From assembly GCF_002165775.1 (NCBI RefSeq), contig NZ_NDYP01000012.1, positions 1 to 64,000 of the forward strand: DNA of 64,000 nucleotides, in the 5' to 3' direction. The notes beneath the pieces are model-generated. The model saw nothing but the letters and a program-made list of their open reading frames with translations. It searched no databases and was not told where the DNA came from. Shown here piece by piece: positions 19,809 to 27,709 of this stretch (positions are counted from its first letter, which is position 1; each line of letters opens with the position of its first letter). Both the position numbers and the translations under genes were made by a program. Origin of the DNA: Campylobacter concisus. GTDB taxonomy: Bacteria > Campylobacterota > Campylobacteria > Campylobacterales > Campylobacteraceae.

Positions 19809-21314
19809 CTATTGTAGAAGCTTCATTACGTTTTGTTGTACGCTGTTTGCTTGACTCATAGCATAAGCACCTGATTGAGCTAGGATGTTATGTTTTGAGA
19901 AGTTAGCAGACTCGCTAGCAAAATCAACATCTCTGATTTGAGACTCTGCTGATTTTACGTTAACTTGAGTTACAGTGATGTTATTAACTGTAGCTTGAAG
20001 TTGGTTTTGAACTGAACCAAGGTCTGAACGAACTTGATCAAGTGTTTTTTGAGCAGACTCAGCGATACTCATAACAGCCATCGCACCGCGAAGTGTCATA
20101 ACACCAGCAGACTGAGCTACTGATAAAGCTCCACTCATTCTTTGGAAGCCCATAGCTGTTGCTAGAGTTTTATCTATTTGACCTCTTATATCTCTTAGTG
20201 ATACTGATTGTTGAGCACCACCATTAGCAGAGAATGCTAGAGATAGTTTAGCAACACCACCAGCATTTAGCTTGATATCTCTACCATCAAGACGAACTAG
20301 GTTTAGTCTACCTACAAATCCAGTTAAAGATGTACCTTTAGCAGCTGCACCTTTACCGCCAAGACCCTTTGAGATGTCTTTACCAGAAGCTACGATAGCA
20401 CGGCCATCACGGCTTGTTAGTACCATTTTACCTGTTTCAGCATCAACAGAAGCTTCAACACCAGTTTGGTCTTTTACAGAGTTGATAGCATTTACAAGTG
20501 CACCGTTTGCATCATTTGCTTTAACCTCTAGATCACCAATTTTAACACCGTTGATTGTTAAAGACTGAATTAAACCACCGCCAATAGCAGCGCTTGCTTT
20601 CCAAGTAACGTCAGCTGTAGCTCTAACACCAGTTCTATCAGCAACTTTGTTGATATTCTCAGCTAGAGCACCAAGACCTTTACCGATACCTGTTGAGATA
20701 GTAGCAGCTGTAACGCCAACATCATTTACACCATCAACGTTTAAGAATTTAAGATTTACTGTACCCATAGCTGTAAGTAGTCTTGAACTCTCAAAACGTG
20801 TAAGACCGATCTTATCAGACGTAGTCGCACCAATACTTGCTTTAACAGTTTGGTTTGAGTAAGCACCTATTTGGAACTCTTTATTAGAGAATGTTCCGTT
20901 TAGTAGTTGCTGACCGTTAAATGAAGTAGTGTTACCGATATTGTCAAGCTCTTCCATTAGACGAACGATATCAGCTTGCAATGCTTGGCGTGATTGAGTT
21001 GTTTGGCCGTCTTGAGCTGATTGAGTAGCTTTTGTCTTGATAGTATCAAGAATTTTTAGCTGCTCGTCCATAGCTTTATCGGCAACTTGAATGATACCAA
21101 TAGCATCATTACCGTTTGCAATAGCTTGACCTAAAGCTGAAGCTTGACTTCTTAAGCTATCTGCAATAGATAGACCTGAAGCATCGTCTGCAGCTGTTTG
21201 AATCCTAAGACCTGAGCTAAGTTTGTTAAGTGACTTAGATAGGTCAGTGTTGTTGCTAACTGCGTTAGCATGTGTGTTAAGTGCGTTTACGTTTGTGTTA
21301 ATACGAAAACTCAT
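19809..21314 (-). CDS. flaA: Flagellin
   Basis: The start at 21314 (AAAAGGATTTACA before ATG) gives 501 residues beginning '[18 protein letters not shown]'. The conserved N-terminal D0/D1 domain includes '[27 protein letters not shown]'. The central domain is variable, and the C-terminal domain ends '[12 protein letters not shown]', as in Campylobacter flagellins. It is exported by the flagellar type III system and builds the filament; the adjacent pse/Maf cluster suggests it is glycosylated on the central domain. An in-frame ATG at 21356 lies too close to the sigma-28 promoter to be used. Only one flagellin gene lies here, unlike the tandem flaA-flaB of C. jejuni, so the flaA/flaB choice is provisional. 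Confidence 0.95.
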   Translation of the reverse strand: MSFRINTNVNALNTHANAVSNNTDLSKSLNKLSSGLRIQTAADDASGLSIADSLRSQASALGQAIANGNDAIGIIQVADKAMDEQLKILDTIKTKATQSAQDGQTTQSRQALQADIVRLMEELDNIGNTTSFNGQQLLNGTFSNKEFQIGAYSNQTVKASIGATTSDKIGLTRFESSRLLTAMGTVNLKFLNVDGVNDVGVTAATISTGIGKGLGALAENINKVADRTGVRATADVTWKASAAIGGGLIQSLTINGVKIGDLEVKANDANGALVNAINSVKDQTGVEASVDAETGKMVLTSRDGRAIVASGKDISKGLGGKGAAAKGTSLTGFVGRLNLVRLDGRDIKLNAGGVAKLSLAFSANGGAQQSVSLRDIRGQIDKTLATAMGFQRMSGALSVAQSAGVMTLRGAMAVMSIAESAQKTLDQVRSDLGSVQNQLQATVNNITVTQVNVKSAESQIRDVDFASESANFSKHNILAQSGAYAMSQANSVQQNVMKLLQ

Positions 21315-21362
21315 TGTAAATCCTTTTAATTTTTTAGTTACGACTTCTTGTCGCACGAAAAC

Positions 21363-21392
21363 TATATCGTGATTTTTTTTAAAAACTTTATA
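21363..21392 (-). promoter_or_regulatory. Sigma-28 (FliA) promoter of flagellin
   Basis: On the minus strand TATAAAGTTTTT (21392-21381) precedes CGATATA (21369-21363), matching the Campylobacter sigma-28 pattern TAAAGTTT then CGATAT. The leader to the ATG is about 45-50 bases. It holds a small CGAC/GTCG stem-loop and an AAGGA at the ribosome site that could also be a CsrA site. Confidence 0.75.
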
Positions 21393-21505
21393 GGTATGAA
21401 TGAAAAATTTTTAAAAGATAGATCCTGGGTTTGATTTTTTATGCCTTGATACTTTAAAAATTATTTTTGCTACAATTACGCCAAAAAAATTAAAGGCTAT
21501 ATATA

Positions 21506-23620
21506 ATGAAAAGCTTAATCATCGTGGAATCTCCCGCAAAAGCAAAGACCATCAAAAATTTCTTAGACAAAAGCTACAACGTCATCGCCTCAAAAGGCCA
21601 CATCAGAGACCTGCCAAAAACAAGCTTTGGTATCAAGATAGAAGATGATAAATTTACCCCAGAATACCGCGTCAGCAGCGATCACTCCGCCATCGTAAAA
21701 GAGATAAAAGAGCTTGCCAAAGGTGCTGATGAAATTTACCTCGCGACCGATGAGGATAGAGAGGGTGAGGCGATCGCATTTCACATCGCAAATGCCATCG
21801 GCAAAGAGCCAACTAGCTTGCCTCGCATCGTCTTTCACGAGATCACCAAAAGCGCCATACAAAACGCTCTAAAAAGCCCAAGACGAGTCGATATGAACAG
21901 CGTCAATGCCCAGCAAACAAGGCGCTTGCTTGACCGTATCGTTGGCTACAAGCTAAGTCCACTTTTAAATTTAAAGATACAAAAAGGCTTAAGCGCTGGC
22001 CGTGTGCAAAGTGCAGCGCTAAAGATAATAGTCGACCGAGAGCGTGAAATCCAGGCGTTTAAACCAGTTGAATACTACACCATTGATACCGTTTTTAAAA
22101 AAGACCTAGACGCTGAGCTGGTTAAATTTGAAAACCAAAAGATCGAAAAGCTCACTATCCAAAACCCAGACCGCGCAAAATACATCATTGAAAATTTACA
22201 AAATGAGAAATTTAGCGTCCGTGAGATCGAGAGCAAGGATAGAAAGATCCAGCCAAGTCCGCCATTTATGACCTCAACACTTCAGCAAAGTGCGAGCAAC
22301 CGCCTTGGCTTTAGCCCTAAAAAGACGATGATGATCGCACAAAGCCTCTATGAGGGCGTGCAAACAAACGAAGGCTTCATGGGTGCGATCACCTACATGA
22401 GAACGGACAGCTTAAATTTAGCCAAAGAGGCCGTCGCAGCCGCTAGAGAGCATATATTGCAAAACTATGGCAAAGAGTATCTGCCAGCCAAAGCGATAAG
22501 CTACACGACAAGCTCAAAAGGCGCGCAAGAAGCCCACGAAGCGATCCGCCCTACAAATTTAAACTTCACACCGCAAATTGCCGCTAAATTTTTAGAAAAA
22601 GACGCGCTTAAACTCTACACGCTCATTTACAATAGATTTTTGGCCTGCCAAATGAGCGCATGTGTGAGCCAAACGCAAAATGTCTATGTCGCAAGCGAAA
22701 AAGGCGAGTTTAAGATAAGCGGCAGAAAGGTACTATTTGACGGCTTTTACAAAGTTTATGGCGAGCTTGATAAGGATAAAATTTTGCCAAATTTAAAAAA
22801 GGGCGACGAGATGAGCTTGCAAAGCATAAAAAGCACGCAAAATTTCACCGAGCCACCAGCCAGGTACTCAGAAGCTGGCCTTGTTAAAAAGCTTGAAAGT
22901 CTAGGCATCGGCCGCCCAAGTACCTATGCACCGACTATCACACTGCTAACTTCAAGAGACTACGTGAGAGTCGAGAAAAAGCAGCTCATACCAAACGAGA
23001 TCGCATTTAGCATGATAGGCGTTTTGGAAGAGCACTTTAGCAATATAGTTGATAGCGAATTTACCTCACATCTTGAAGAAAAGCTCGATGAAATCGCACT
23101 TGACAAGGCTGATTGGCAAAAGGTGCTAAGTGACTTTTACTATCCATTTATGGAAAAAATTAGCGCTGGCAAAACTGGCATAAAAAGCCTAAAAACAGCC
23201 ACTCCGATCGGCGAGAAGTGCCCAGAGTGTGGAAGCGAGCTAGTGCTTAGAAAGGGCAGATATGGCGAGTTTATCGCTTGCTCAAATTTCCCAAAATGCA
23301 AATACTCAAGAAACGTCGCAAAAGATAATGAAAAGAGCGCAGAAACTGACACTGCAACGGCTGCTAAGCCAAAACGTGAGCTTAAAAAGCTTGATGTGCC
23401 ATGTCCAAAATGCGGCGGCGAGATCGTCGAGAGATTTAGCAGGCGCGGTAAATTTTATGGATGTGCCAACTATCCAAAATGTGACTTCATCTCAAACTAC
23501 GAGCCAGTTGAGCAAAAATGCGACGAATGTGGCGGCGATATGATCAAAAAAGAGCTTAAAAAAGGCACATTTATAGAGTGCACAAAGTGTAAGAAAAAGA
23601 CGCTCATCTCTGAAAACTAA
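21506..23620 (+). CDS. topA: DNA topoisomerase I
   Basis: A 704-residue type IA topoisomerase that relaxes negative supercoils. The N-terminal TOPRIM domain starts 'SLIIVESPAKAKTIKNFL' and includes 'DEDREGEAIAFH'. The active-site tyrosine is Y297 in 'ITYMRTDSLNL'. Three C-terminal zinc ribbons follow, starting at CPECGSEL, CPKCGGEI and CDECGGDM, each with a closing C-x2-C type pair. Its ATG is 191 bases from the divergent flagellin start, and the region between carries promoters for both. Length is normal for Campylobacter TopA. In C. jejuni topA also neighbours bioB. Confidence 0.97.
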   Translation: MKSLIIVESPAKAKTIKNFLDKSYNVIASKGHIRDLPKTSFGIKIEDDKFTPEYRVSSDHSAIVKEIKELAKGADEIYLATDEDREGEAIAFHIANAIGKEPTSLPRIVFHEITKSAIQNALKSPRRVDMNSVNAQQTRRLLDRIVGYKLSPLLNLKIQKGLSAGRVQSAALKIIVDREREIQAFKPVEYYTIDTVFKKDLDAELVKFENQKIEKLTIQNPDRAKYIIENLQNEKFSVREIESKDRKIQPSPPFMTSTLQQSASNRLGFSPKKTMMIAQSLYEGVQTNEGFMGAITYMRTDSLNLAKEAVAAAREHILQNYGKEYLPAKAISYTTSSKGAQEAHEAIRPTNLNFTPQIAAKFLEKDALKLYTLIYNRFLACQMSACVSQTQNVYVASEKGEFKISGRKVLFDGFYKVYGELDKDKILPNLKKGDEMSLQSIKSTQNFTEPPARYSEAGLVKKLESLGIGRPSTYAPTITLLTSRDYVRVEKKQLIPNEIAFSMIGVLEEHFSNIVDSEFTSHLEEKLDEIALDKADWQKVLSDFYYPFMEKISAGKTGIKSLKTATPIGEKCPECGSELVLRKGRYGEFIACSNFPKCKYSRNVAKDNEKSAETDTATAAKPKRELKKLDVPCPKCGGEIVERFSRRGKFYGCANYPKCDFISNYEPVEQKCDECGGDMIKKELKKGTFIECTKCKKKTLISEN

Positions 23621-23629
23621 AAACTTCTA

Positions 23630-23666
23630 GCCAAATTTGAGTCCCTGGGCCTAAATTTGGCTTTTA
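23630..23666 (+). terminator. Terminator of topA
   Basis: GCCAAATTT (23630-23638) pairs with AAATTTGGC (23653-23661) and is followed directly by TTTTAT. It starts 10 bases after the topA stop. Confidence 0.7.
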
Positions 23667-23904
23667 TAAATTTGGGCTTCAAAAGTGTCTGATAACATCG
23701 CTAAGCTTAGCCAGCATAAAGGGCAAAAACCTCGTCATCAACTATACTTAGTTAGAGGGTAGCTTCACATCGTAGCACCCACTTTTTGGACTTTTTGGCG
23801 AGCTTAGACCCTACTAATTTTAAAAACTACCTTTTTATAAGAAAAAGTAATGTCATAAAATTTAAGTTTTTTTGTATAGTTTTTAATAAATTTATATCTT
23901 AGAG

Positions 23905-24200
23905 CACATTTTAAAATTTCACTCGCAAGAGTTGACTACTAAAATTTAGTTTCGCTTATAATTTAACTCAAATTTTAGAGCCGAAATTACTCATTCTTGA
24001 AATTTTAAAATTTACTTGACACTTGCCATATATACGAACGCATGCAGTGTAAAATCGCTATCACATGCACTTCTAACGTGCGAAGGATTTAGAGGATTTA
24101 AATGAGGATAAAGGGACGGCTCTTTGCTTCGCTAGCTCGCAGCTGCAAGCAGACCGTAACTCAAGCCCCCTTGTCTCCCCCCCCCCTTTTTTTTTGAATA
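23905..24200 (+). repeat. Intergenic repeat element, copy A
   Basis: Compared with copies B and C, shared landmarks occur in the same order. These are: ATTTTAAAA.TTCACTC, a TTTAGAGCCG box, GCATGCAGTG (24041-24050), CACTTCTAACGTGCGA, a row of GG/GGG runs, GGGACGG, CCGTAACTC..., CTTGTCTCCC, then T-run and GAATAAAA. Copy A has an extra inserted-looking segment (GCTCTTTGCTTCGCTAGCTC and onward) between GGGACGG and CGTAACTC. It ends C10-T9. No reading frame is conserved between copies, which argues for a non-coding element. Confidence 0.65.
24177..24195 (+). repeat. Homopolymer pair C10-T9
   Basis: Ten C (24177-24186) are followed directly by nine T (24187-24195) at the right edge of repeat copy A. 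The matching place in copy B has only CCC-TTTT. Poly-G/C tracts of this length are slippage-prone in Campylobacter. It is about 110 bases before the bioB ATG and in no gene. Confidence 0.8.
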
Positions 24201-24279
24201 AAAATAATTTTATACATTTCATCAAACTATTTTTGCAAATTTATAAACCATCCTACTTAAATTTTAAACCTATCAAAGC

Positions 24280-24285
24280 TATAAT
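24280..24285 (+). promoter_or_regulatory. -10 box (TATAAT) for bioB
   Basis: TATAAT sits 22 bases before the bioB ATG, followed by an AAAAAAGGA ribosome site. It lies downstream of repeat copy A, so bioB does not need transcription from topA. Confidence 0.5.
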
Positions 24286-24307
24286 ACGCCCCAAAAAAGG
24301 ATGAAAA

Positions 24308-25147
24308 ATGAAAACAATTATGCTCTGTGCGATATGCTCAGTCACTCAAGGAAACTGCGCCGAGGACTGCGCTTACTGCACACAAAGTGCCAAAGCCGGC
24401 GCCGATATCTCAAAATTTAAAGAAAAAAGTGTGCAGCAGGTGGTGGATGAAGCCAAAATGGCTTATAAAAACCACGCTCTTGGCTTTTGTTTGGTCACAA
24501 GCGGCGCTAGACTGAATGACAAAAAAACCGACTATATCGCATCTTTAGCAAGAGCCGTGAGCAAAGAAGTGCCAAATTTGATGCTCATCGCATGTAATGG
24601 CATGGCTACTTACGAGCAGCTTTGTGAGCTCAAAAAGGCTGGCGTTTTTAGCTACAACCACAACCTTGAAACAAGCCGAGAATTTTTCCCAAAAATTTGT
24701 AAAACACACACTTGGGACGAGAGATATCAGACAAATTTAGATGCAAAAAGGGCTGGGCTCATGCTTTGCACTGGTGGTATTTACGGCGTTGGCGAGAGTG
24801 AAGCTGACAGGGTAAGCTTTAGAGCTAGTCTAAAAGAGCTTGAGCCGTTTTCGTCACCGATAAATTTTTTCATTAAAAATGAAGCATTGAGTCTTGATCT
24901 GCCCCCTCTTAGTGTGGATGAAGCCCTAAAGATCGTACGTGACACCAAAAGCGCTCTTCCAGAAACTAGAGTCATGATAGCTGGTGGCAGAGAGAAAATT
25001 TTAAGCGAGAGACAGTATGAGATCTTTGAAAATGGCGCCGATGCGATCGTGATAGGCGACTACCTCACCGCAAAAGGCGAGAAAGCTAGCAAAGATATCG
25101 AGGAGCTTGCAAAGCGCGGTTTTAGCTTCGCTAGTATCTGTCACTAA
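24308..25147 (+). CDS. bioB: Biotin synthase
   Basis: A 279-residue radical-SAM enzyme that inserts sulfur into dethiobiotin. The [4Fe-4S] cysteines are C17, C21 and C24 in 'GNCAEDCAYCTQS', the CxxxCxxC motif with BioB-specific surroundings. It is shorter than E. coli BioB (346) at the N-terminus, as is usual in Campylobacter. Its product feeds the biotin domain of AccB encoded earlier in this window. The stop overlaps the fluC start (TAATG), so they are coupled. Confidence 0.95.
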   Translation: MKTIMLCAICSVTQGNCAEDCAYCTQSAKAGADISKFKEKSVQQVVDEAKMAYKNHALGFCLVTSGARLNDKKTDYIASLARAVSKEVPNLMLIACNGMATYEQLCELKKAGVFSYNHNLETSREFFPKICKTHTWDERYQTNLDAKRAGLMLCTGGIYGVGESEADRVSFRASLKELEPFSSPINFFIKNEALSLDLPPLSVDEALKIVRDTKSALPETRVMIAGGREKILSERQYEIFENGADAIVIGDYLTAKGEKASKDIEELAKRGFSFASICH

Positions 25148-25500
25148 TGCTTGCAAATTTGCTTTTCGCAGGGCTTGGAGGCTTTATCGGAGCTGGATGC
25201 AGGTTTTTAGCCGGTGAGCTGCTAAAATTTAGCCACTTTCCGCTAGCCACGCTTGGCGTAAATACGCTTGGTAGCTTCATTATCGGCGTCTTGTTTTGTC
25301 TAAATTTAAGCCAAAGCGTGAGAGTATTTTTGGTCATTGGCATACTTGGCGGATTTACAACATTTTCAAGCTTTAGCCTTGATAGTGTGAAATTTTTACT
25401 AGAAGGCGAGCTGGTAAAAGGCTTTTTAAATATCTTTTTAAACCTTGTTTTTTGCCTACTTGCAAGCTATCTTGGTATTTTACTTGGCAAGAGTTTGTGA
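25147..25500 (+). CDS. crcB: Fluoride ion channel FluC (CrcB)
   Basis: The 117-residue, four-helix membrane protein has the FluC hallmarks 'GGFIGAGCRFLAGELL', 'LGVNTLGSFIIGVL' (with the conserved N of the pore) and 'GGFTTFSSFSLDSVKFL' (the phenylalanine-box segment). Dual-topology dimers export fluoride. It is translationally coupled to bioB, and no fluoride riboswitch is visible before either gene. A hairpin lies 18 bases after its stop. Confidence 0.95.
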   Translation: MLANLLFAGLGGFIGAGCRFLAGELLKFSHFPLATLGVNTLGSFIIGVLFCLNLSQSVRVFLVIGILGGFTTFSSFSLDSVKFLLEGELVKGFLNIFLNLVFCLLASYLGILLGKSL

Positions 25501-25517
25501 GGTTTTTAAGGCGTGTA

Positions 25518-25553
25518 GTAAAATAGCTTTGTTTGTGCTATTTTACAAATTTT
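25518..25553 (+). terminator. Terminator-like hairpin after fluC
   Basis: GTAAAATAGC (25518-25527) and GCTATTTTAC (25537-25546) are perfect reverse complements around a 9-base loop, followed by AAATTTT. The T-run is delayed, so this is a moderate call. Confidence 0.5.
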
Positions 25554-25716
25554 AAAACTTTGCTCGCTTGCCCTAGCAGACTACTAGATTTGGGCTTCGC
25601 TTCGTTTAGCACTAAATTTAGAGCCGTGATATGCTCGCTCATAAATTTTAAAATTTTATAGGGTTTTAAGCGCATGCAGTGCGCTAGCACTATTGCATGC
25701 CACTTCTAACGTGCGA

Positions 25717-25748
25717 GGGAATTGAGGGATCTAAAGGGAGATAAGGGG
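25717..25748 (+). other. G-quadruplex motif in repeat copy B
   Basis: Four G-runs are spaced GGG-N6-GGG-N7-GGG-N6-GGGG, at 25717-25719, 25726-25728, 25736-25738 and 25745-25748. This meets the standard G3+N1-7 definition, which is rare by chance in such AT-rich DNA. Confidence 0.7.
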
Positions 25749-25784
25749 ACGGCCTCGTAACTCGAGTCCTCTTGTCTCCCTTTT
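25736..25784 (+). terminator. 15-bp stem-loop with T-run in repeat copy B
   Basis: Bases 25736-25750 pair with 25766-25780 over 15 positions, counting two G-U wobbles, around a 15-base loop; TTTT follows. In RNA it would act as an intrinsic terminator for the plus strand. Its left arm overlaps the last two G-runs of the quadruplex motif, so the two structures exclude each other. Confidence 0.55.
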
Positions 25785-25834
25785 GAATAAAAGGGTTTAT
25801 AAATTTAAAGTTGTGATTTCAAAAATAGAATTTT

Positions 25835-25945
25835 ACTATTTTACAAATTTTAAAACTTCACTCACTCACAAGAATTGGCTAGTAAAATTTGATGAAATTT
25901 AACAAAACCGCATGCAGTGCAAAATACCGCCACATCCACCTTTCT
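25835..25945 (+). repeat. Intergenic repeat element, copy C (partial)
   Basis: A shorter copy carrying ATTTTACAAATTTTAAAACTT, CACTCAC..CAAGAATTGGCTAGTAAAATTT, and GCATGCAGTGCAAAAT (25908-25923). It stops before the G-run and hairpin part and runs to the 3' end of the convergent gene at 25944. The left part is closer to copy A, while its first bases repeat the start of copy B. Confidence 0.55.
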
Positions 25946-26426
25946 ACCTAGCTTCTACCTTTGGCATCTGAAGCATAAAATTTCTAGCTTCACTTAAAAG
26001 TACAGGCTTAAGCCCATCTACCAGAGTTTTTGGATCATAAATTCTCTCATATGAAAGTATTAAGACTCCATCTTTTTTAAGTAAAAAGTGGATTATTTCT
26101 ATATTTTTACTGCTAGTTTCATCTTTTATGAGAGCTAAAATTTGATCATTCTCATCGCTATAAAGCACCTCTTTAGCCTCTTTTATCTTCTTTTTTAGCT
26201 CAGCAAGCATACTTTCACTTTTTATATTTTTGTCAAATTTTACTCTAAAGCCTACGAAATGCTCATCAAAATTTTCATTTTTTAAAAAGTAAAAACTCTC
26301 ATCTCTGGCTGTATTTTTCTTATAAAAAATGCTTCCATCAAATTTAAAACTTTGAACCAAACTTAGCTCATCCGCAAAGCTAAAAATTCCAAAAAACATC
26401 AAGACAAAAAATAGAAATTTACGCAT
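25944..26426 (-). CDS. Hypothetical periplasmic protein
   Basis: The start at 26426 gives 160 residues with a clear signal peptide ('KFLFFVLMFFGIFSFADE', cleavage after FSFA). An in-frame ATG at 26516 would bury that signal, and a GGAG ribosome site supports 26426. The mature part is charged, mixed alpha/beta, rich in Lys, Glu and Asp, with no cysteine and no motif I recognise. Its 3' end abuts repeat copy C. It is divergent from the antiporter gene. Function unknown. Confidence 0.7.
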   Translation of the reverse strand: MRKFLFFVLMFFGIFSFADELSLVQSFKFDGSIFYKKNTARDESFYFLKNENFDEHFVGFRVKFDKNIKSESMLAELKKKIKEAKEVLYSDENDQILALIKDETSSKNIEIIHFLLKKDGVLILSYERIYDPKTLVDGLKPVLLSEARNFMLQMPKVEAR

Positions 26427-26543
26427 AAATTTGCACTCCAAATTTTTAAAAATTTGTTGCCATTTTGCCCAAAAATCGCTTAGCTTAATCAAAAAATAAC
26501 AAAGCTTTTTATACAATCAAACATTTTTAATTTAAGGATCTTT

Positions 26544-27707
26544 TTGCAGTTACATCAAGCTAGCGAGCTTAGTATTCTTGTCGTTTTGGCATTTATCGTC
26601 TTTGCTTCGCCTTATATTTCTAAAATTTTACGCATTCCTGTCGCTCCTGCTGAGATAATACTTGGAGCACTGGCTAGCTACATTGGACTTGTCGGCGAAA
26701 ATGAGATGTTTAAGCTAATTAGCGAAGTTGGCTTTTTCTTTTTGATGTTTCTAGCTGGCATGGAGATCGACCTTAGAATGCTTATAAATATTGACCGCAA
26801 AATTTTACGCCTGGGGCTTATCTATCTTGCGCTCATCTACTCGCTAGCAACTGCACTTACATTTAGTTTTGATCTTAGTTTGCTCTATATTATCATTATC
26901 CCGATAATGGCCGTTGGCATGATATTTACGCTATTTAAAGAGTATGGTAGAGATGTAAAATGGCTAAATTTAAGCATGCTTATTGCAACTATTGGTGAGC
27001 TTATAAGCATTACGCTTTTGACATTTATAGCAGCCTATTTGCAGTTTGGAGCTAGTATAAATTTATGGCTAACGATTGGCTATTTGATTTTATTTTTAGC
27101 TATCAGCGTGCTTAGCTTTAAAATTTTAGATGTGCTTTTTTGGTGGTATCCGGGGCTTAAAGTGATCCTTATGCCGCACTACGATAAGGACGAAAAAGAC
27201 ATTAGACTAAGCATTGCGGTGTTTTTTTCGATGATTGCACTTATGCTTTATTTGAATTTAGAAGTTGCCTTTGGTGCGTTTATCGCGGGTATGTTTATAG
27301 CAACATTTTTTGATCATAAAAAGGACTTACCGCACAAGCTTTCAAGCTTTGGATTTGGTTTTTTGGTACCGATATTTTTTATACACATAGGCTCAACCTT
27401 TAAGCTCTCAAGCCTAAGCTCAAATGAAGTGATAAAAGATGCTATTTTTATATTTTGTGCGATGCTTGCCACAAGGCTTTTCTCAAGTGTGTTATTTGTA
27501 GGAAAATTAGGATTTAAGGGGATATTTTTGTTTTCTCTCTCACAGTCCATGCCACTAACGCTTCTAGTAGCAGTTGCTACTATCGCACACAGATCAGGTG
27601 AGATAAGTGATTATTCTTACTCATCTTTTATCCTAGCAAGCCTAGCTCAAGCTATAATAGGGACAATAATTATAAAATTTCTAATGCAATCAAGAAGTAA
27701 GGAGTAA
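26544..27707 (+). CDS. CPA2-type cation:proton antiporter
   Basis: A 387-residue membrane protein of about twelve helices with the sodium/hydrogen exchanger (Kef/CPA2) fold. Evidence includes 'LRIPVAPAEIILGALASYIGLVG' near the N-terminus, 'EVGFFFLMFLAGMEIDL' and 'EVAFGAFIAGMFIATFF'. The soluble TrkA-N regulatory domain of full KefB/C proteins is absent, so this is a membrane-only form. The start is TTG at 26544 behind AAGGA; the frame has no good upstream ATG. gltA starts 2 bases after the stop, so they are co-transcribed. Confidence 0.85.
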   Translation: MQLHQASELSILVVLAFIVFASPYISKILRIPVAPAEIILGALASYIGLVGENEMFKLISEVGFFFLMFLAGMEIDLRMLINIDRKILRLGLIYLALIYSLATALTFSFDLSLLYIIIIPIMAVGMIFTLFKEYGRDVKWLNLSMLIATIGELISITLLTFIAAYLQFGASINLWLTIGYLILFLAISVLSFKILDVLFWWYPGLKVILMPHYDKDEKDIRLSIAVFFSMIALMLYLNLEVAFGAFIAGMFIATFFDHKKDLPHKLSSFGFGFLVPIFFIHIGSTFKLSSLSSNEVIKDAIFIFCAMLATRLFSSVLFVGKLGFKGIFLFSLSQSMPLTLLVAVATIAHRSGEISDYSYSSFILASLAQAIIGTIIIKFLMQSRSKE

Positions 27708-27709
27708 AA

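Larger units (their letters stand above)
23667..24307. other. Long intergenic region between topA and bioB
   Basis: About 640 bases without a credible gene. The left part is AT-rich and has no clear signal beyond a CTAAGCTTAG palindrome. From about 23905 it holds copy A of the repeat element described below, ending in a C10-T9 tract. The bioB promoter is at the far right. Confidence 0.6.
25547..25800 (+). repeat. Intergenic repeat element, copy B
   Basis: Landmarks shared with copy A, in order: AAATTTTAAAACTT.GCTCGC, AAATTTAGAGCCGTGA, TAAATTTTAAAATTT, GCATGCAGTG (25673-25682), CACTTCTAACGTGCGA, G-runs, GGGGACGG, CGTAACTC, CTTGTCTCCC, TTTTGAATAAAA. Between GCATGCAGTG and the G-runs it has a GCGCTAGCAC-type palindrome absent from copy A. 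The G-runs are intact GGG here but mostly GG in copy A. Confidence 0.65.
25501..25943. other. Intergenic region with repeat copies B and C
   Basis: This 443-base convergent region between fluC and a minus-strand hypothetical gene has no credible gene. It holds a terminator-like hairpin, repeat copy B with its G-runs and large stem-loop, and the shorter copy C. Confidence 0.6.

Noticed and set aside
23905-25945. The intergenic repeats as a CRISPR array
   Set aside because: The units are long, degenerate and irregularly spaced, with no short identical repeats or spacers and no cas genes.
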